This document shows, piece by piece, positions 8,594 to 10,865 of a DNA stretch of 10,865 bases; the stretch's first letter is position 1; every line of letters starts with the position of its first letter. A program made the translations under genes and the position numbers. The notes below the pieces were generated by a model. That model worked only from the letters and a program-made list of their open reading frames with translations. It had not been told where the DNA came from and ran no database searches. The DNA is from Pseudomonadota bacterium. Lineage in GTDB: Bacteria > Pseudomonadota > Gammaproteobacteria > UBA5335. The stretch spans positions 1 to 10,865 of the forward strand of contig JAJXTQ010000035.1 of assembly GCA_021783685.1 (NCBI GenBank), written 5' to 3'.

Positions 8594-9569
8594 CGCCACG
8601 CTCCGCGTCGCGCGCGTAGGCATCGACGATCTGCTGCACCAGCGGATGGCGCACGACGTCCTGACTGGTGAAGCGCGTGAAACTGATGCCCTTGAGGCCG
8701 CGCAGCACCGCTTCGGCATGGCGCAAGCCCGAGGTCACCTGCCGCGGCAGATCGACCTGGGTGGTGTCCCCGGTGATCACGGCGGTGGAGCCAAACCCCA
8801 AGCGGGTCAGGAACATCTTCATCTGTTCGGCCGTCGTGTTCTGCGCCTCATCGAGAATGATGAAGGCCTCGTTCAAGGTCCGCCCCCGCATGAAGGCGAG
8901 CGGCGCGACCTCGATCTGGCCGCGCTCCATCAGTCGCTCGACCTTTTCCGGCCCCAGGAGGTCATGCAAGGCGTCGAACAACGGGCGCAGATAGGGATCG
9001 ACCTTCTGCGCCATGTCACCGGGCAGAAACCCCAGCCGCTCGCCGGCTTCGACCGCCGGCCGCACCAGCACGATGCGCCGCACCTGCCCCCGCTCGAGGG
9101 CTTCCACGGCCGCTGCGACGGCGAGATAGGTCTTGCCCGTGCCCGCCGGGCCGATGCCGAAGTTGATGTCGTGCGTGAGGATGGCGCGCAGGTAATGCTG
9201 CTGGTTGGGCCCGTGGCCGCGCACCAGGCCGCGCCGGGTCCGGATGGCGATCGGCTCCTCCCCGGGCGCCGCAGGGGATTCCGCCAGCCCCGCCTCCTGC
9301 AGCAACACGTGCACCTGCTCCGGCCGCAGCGCTTCGTCGCGCGCCAGTCGGTACATTTCCTCCAGCAGAGATGCTGTGCGCGCGACGGGCTGGGTCTCGC
9401 CGAGAATCTGAAAGTGATTGCCGCGATTGCGGATCTCGACCCCGAGGCGGCTTTCGATCTGGCGCAGGTTCTCGTCGAAGCGACCGCAGATGCGGGCCAG
9501 ACGGGCATTGTCGTCGGGTTCGAGCGTGAGCTCGCGGACGTCCTGCACCGGCACACCGGCTTCAGGCAT
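8586..9569 (-). CDS. ybeZ: PhoH-like ATPase YbeZ
   Basis: This is a PhoH-family P-loop ATPase, usually encoded just upstream of ybeY and reported as its partner; a role in RNA metabolism is accepted but the exact reaction is not settled. The product is 327 aa. Residues 10-80 resemble a KH-like RNA-binding module ([17 protein letters not shown] at 41-57). The ATPase domain at about 118-320 has Walker A GPAGTGKT at 140-147 (K146), [19 protein letters not shown] at 168-185, [14 protein letters not shown] at 231-244 with Walker B D240-E241, and [12 protein letters not shown] at 264-275. No PIN domain is present, so it is the short PhoH type rather than PhoH2. ATG at 9569 has a ribosome binding site inside miaB and overlaps the miaB stop by 8 nt (ATGCCTGA). 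Some genomes label the gene phoH. Confidence 0.97.
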   Translation of the reverse strand: MPEAGVPVQDVRELTLEPDDNARLARICGRFDENLRQIESRLGVEIRNRGNHFQILGETQPVARTASLLEEMYRLARDEALRPEQVHVLLQEAGLAESPAAPGEEPIAIRTRRGLVRGHGPNQQHYLRAILTHDINFGIGPAGTGKTYLAVAAAVEALERGQVRRIVLVRPAVEAGERLGFLPGDMAQKVDPYLRPLFDALHDLLGPEKVERLMERGQIEVAPLAFMRGRTLNEAFIILDEAQNTTAEQMKMFLTRLGFGSTAVITGDTTQVDLPRQVTSGLRHAEAVLRGLKGISFTRFTSQDVVRHPLVQQIVDAYARDAERGDG

Positions 9570-10865
9570 GCGCGGTGACCTCCGCCGCGATCACCTCGCC
9601 GCGCAGGGAATTGGATTTCAGCGCGGCGATGCGCACGGGGACCATGCGGCCCACCCAGTCTTCCGGGCCGGCGAAGTTGACCCAGCGGTTGCAATCGATG
9701 CGGCCGGTGAGTTCCAGGGGATTCTTGACCGACGGGCCTTCCACCAGGACCTGCTGCGTGGTGCCGAGCAGTCCTTCGCAATAGCGCCGGCCATGGGCCT
9801 GGATCGCCGCCTGCAGCCGCGCCAGCCGCGCCTCTTTTTCCACCAGCGGCGTCTCGTCGGGCAATGCGGCGGCCGGTGTGCCCGGTCGCGCGCTGTAGAT
9901 GAAGCTGAACGCCTGGTCGAAGCCAACGGCATCGATCAGCCTCAGGCTGGCCGCGAAATCGGCCTCGGTTTCCCCGGGAAATCCCACGATGAAGTCCGTC
10001 GAGAGCGAGATGCCCGGCCGCACCTCGCGCAACCGCCGCAGCCTCGCCTTGTACTCCAGCACGGTGTAGCCGCGCTTCATGGCCGCGAGGATGCGATCCG
10101 AGCCGCTCTGCACCGGCAGGTGCAGGTAGTCGGCGAGCTTGTCGATCTCGGCATAGGCGTCGATGAGGGGGTCGCTGAACTCGAGCGGATGGGAGGTGGT
10201 GAAGCGGATGCGTGCGAGATCGTCGATCTCGGCCAGATAGCGGATCAGCCGCGCCAGATCGGCCGTCTCGCTGCCGCCCATGGCGCCGCGATAGGCGTTC
10301 ACGTTCTGCCCGAGCAGGGTGATTTCGCGCACGCCCTGATCGGCCAGCGCCAGGCATTCGGCCAGCACGTCATCGAACGGCCGGCTGACTTCCTGCCCGC
10401 GCGTGTAGGGCACCACACAGAAACTGCAGAACTTGCTGCAGCCTTCCATGATCGACACGAACGCCACCGGCCCCCGGGCCCGCGGTTCGGGCAGGCGGTC
10501 GAATTTCTCGATCTCGGGGAAGGACACATCCACCCGCGCCGTGCGCTCGCGCCGGACCCCATCGATCATCTCCGGCAGACGATGGATGGTCTGCGGACCG
10601 AACACCAGATCGACGTAAGGCGCCCGGCGCAGCAGGCTTTCGCCCTCCTGGCTCGCCACGCAGCCGCCGACACCGATCAGCAAGTCGGGACGCGCCTGCT
10701 TCCATTCCCGCCAGCGACCCAGTTGCGAGAAGACCTTCTCCTGCGCCTTCTCCCGCACGCTGCAGGTGTTGAGCAGCAGGACGTCGGCTTCCTCGGGGCG
10801 ATCCGTGGGCACGAGCCCGTGCGATGCGGCCAGCAGGTCCGCCATGCGCGCCGAATCGTAGCTGT
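9562..10865 (-). CDS. miaB: tRNA-2-methylthio-N6-dimethylallyladenosine synthase, 5' end cut
   Basis: MiaB is a radical-SAM methylthiotransferase that converts i6A37 to ms2i6A37 in tRNAs reading UNN codons. It uses two [4Fe-4S] clusters, one to make the radical and one as sulfur site. The first residues, including the GCQMN cysteine, lie past the right edge; the visible frame begins [11 protein letters not shown], which matches about residue 17 of E. coli MiaB. Counting from the Met at 10845, the N-terminal cluster Cys are C28 (NTCSVREK) and C62 (GGCVASQEG). The radical-SAM CxxxCxxC is C136-C140-C143 ([17 protein letters not shown]). [10 protein letters not shown] and a C-terminal TRAM domain (about 360-425) follow. 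CVVPYTRG and [10 protein letters not shown] are typical of MiaB rather than RimO. It heads the miaB-ybeZ-ybeY-corC-lnt run, and its promoter would be outside the window. Confidence 0.98.
   Translation of the reverse strand, partial: SYDSARMADLLAASHGLVPTDRPEEADVLLLNTCSVREKAQEKVFSQLGRWREWKQARPDLLIGVGGCVASQEGESLLRRAPYVDLVFGPQTIHRLPEMIDGVRRERTARVDVSFPEIEKFDRLPEPRARGPVAFVSIMEGCSKFCSFCVVPYTRGQEVSRPFDDVLAECLALADQGVREITLLGQNVNAYRGAMGGSETADLARLIRYLAEIDDLARIRFTTSHPLEFSDPLIDAYAEIDKLADYLHLPVQSGSDRILAAMKRGYTVLEYKARLRRLREVRPGISLSTDFIVGFPGETEADFAASLRLIDAVGFDQAFSFIYSARPGTPAAALPDETPLVEKEARLARLQAAIQAHGRRYCEGLLGTTQQVLVEGPSVKNPLELTGRIDCNRWVNFAGPEDWVGRMVPVRIAALKSNSLRGEVIAAEVTAHA
9578..9583 (-). promoter_or_regulatory. 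Ribosome binding site of ybeZ inside miaB
   Basis: GGAGGT on the minus strand lies 8 nt before the ybeZ ATG at 9569, within the last codons of miaB. It confirms the 8-nt overlapping start. Confidence 0.65.

Noticed and set aside
8436..9578. Open frame (380 codons) on the plus strand opposite ybeY/ybeZ
   Set aside because: It is antisense to two secure genes, with low-complexity composition and no family motif; a codon-bias artefact.
8930..10357. Open frame (475 codons) on the minus strand across miaB and ybeZ
   Set aside because: It is out of frame with both genes, and Arg/Ala/Gly/Cys-rich nonsense; the real frames carry all family motifs.

Overview
The window is ordinary, densely coded, GC-rich chromosomal DNA, most likely from a gammaproteobacterium. 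The main evidence is the uninterrupted minus-strand order miaB > phoH(ybeZ) > ybeY > corC > lnt, the classical gammaproteobacterial tRNA-modification/RNA-quality/envelope cluster. A long (292 aa) N-acetylglutamate kinase with an N-terminal helix and the xseA and pyrE genes fit the same assignment. I cannot fix the genus from the sequence alone.

Plus strand, left arm (1-4680): the 3' end of glycogen synthase (glgA, cut by the left edge); a small orphan protein of 72 aa with five cysteines (736-954); xseA (exonuclease VII large subunit); a secreted M23/LytM-type peptidoglycan endopeptidase whose start overlaps the xseA stop; pyrE (orotate phosphoribosyltransferase); and an exported DUF4124 protein with a coiled-coil tail. 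Minus strand, right arm (4643-10865): argB (arginine biosynthesis) with its own apparent promoter, then, reading upstream, lnt, corC, ybeY, phoH and miaB (5' end cut by the right edge). The two arms converge, and the DUF4124 gene and argB overlap tail to tail by 38 bp.

Functionally, miaB-phoH-ybeY-corC look co-translated: successive overlaps are 8, 8 and 17 nt, and lnt follows after 32 nt. They link tRNA ms2i6A modification, a PhoH-type ATPase, the rRNA-processing endonuclease YbeY, a CBS-domain CorC protein and apolipoprotein N-acylation. The left arm is a looser set of housekeeping genes (glycogen synthesis, DNA repair, cell wall, pyrimidine synthesis).

No mobile element, CRISPR array, tRNA or rRNA gene was seen, and no gap exceeds 300 bases; the largest are 561-735, 5522-5677 and 3230-3335. 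I found no convincing new multi-gene system. The item most worth following up is the 72-aa cysteine-cluster protein between glgA and xseA. Smaller points are a possibly leaderless xseA transcript and the tail-to-tail gene overlap.
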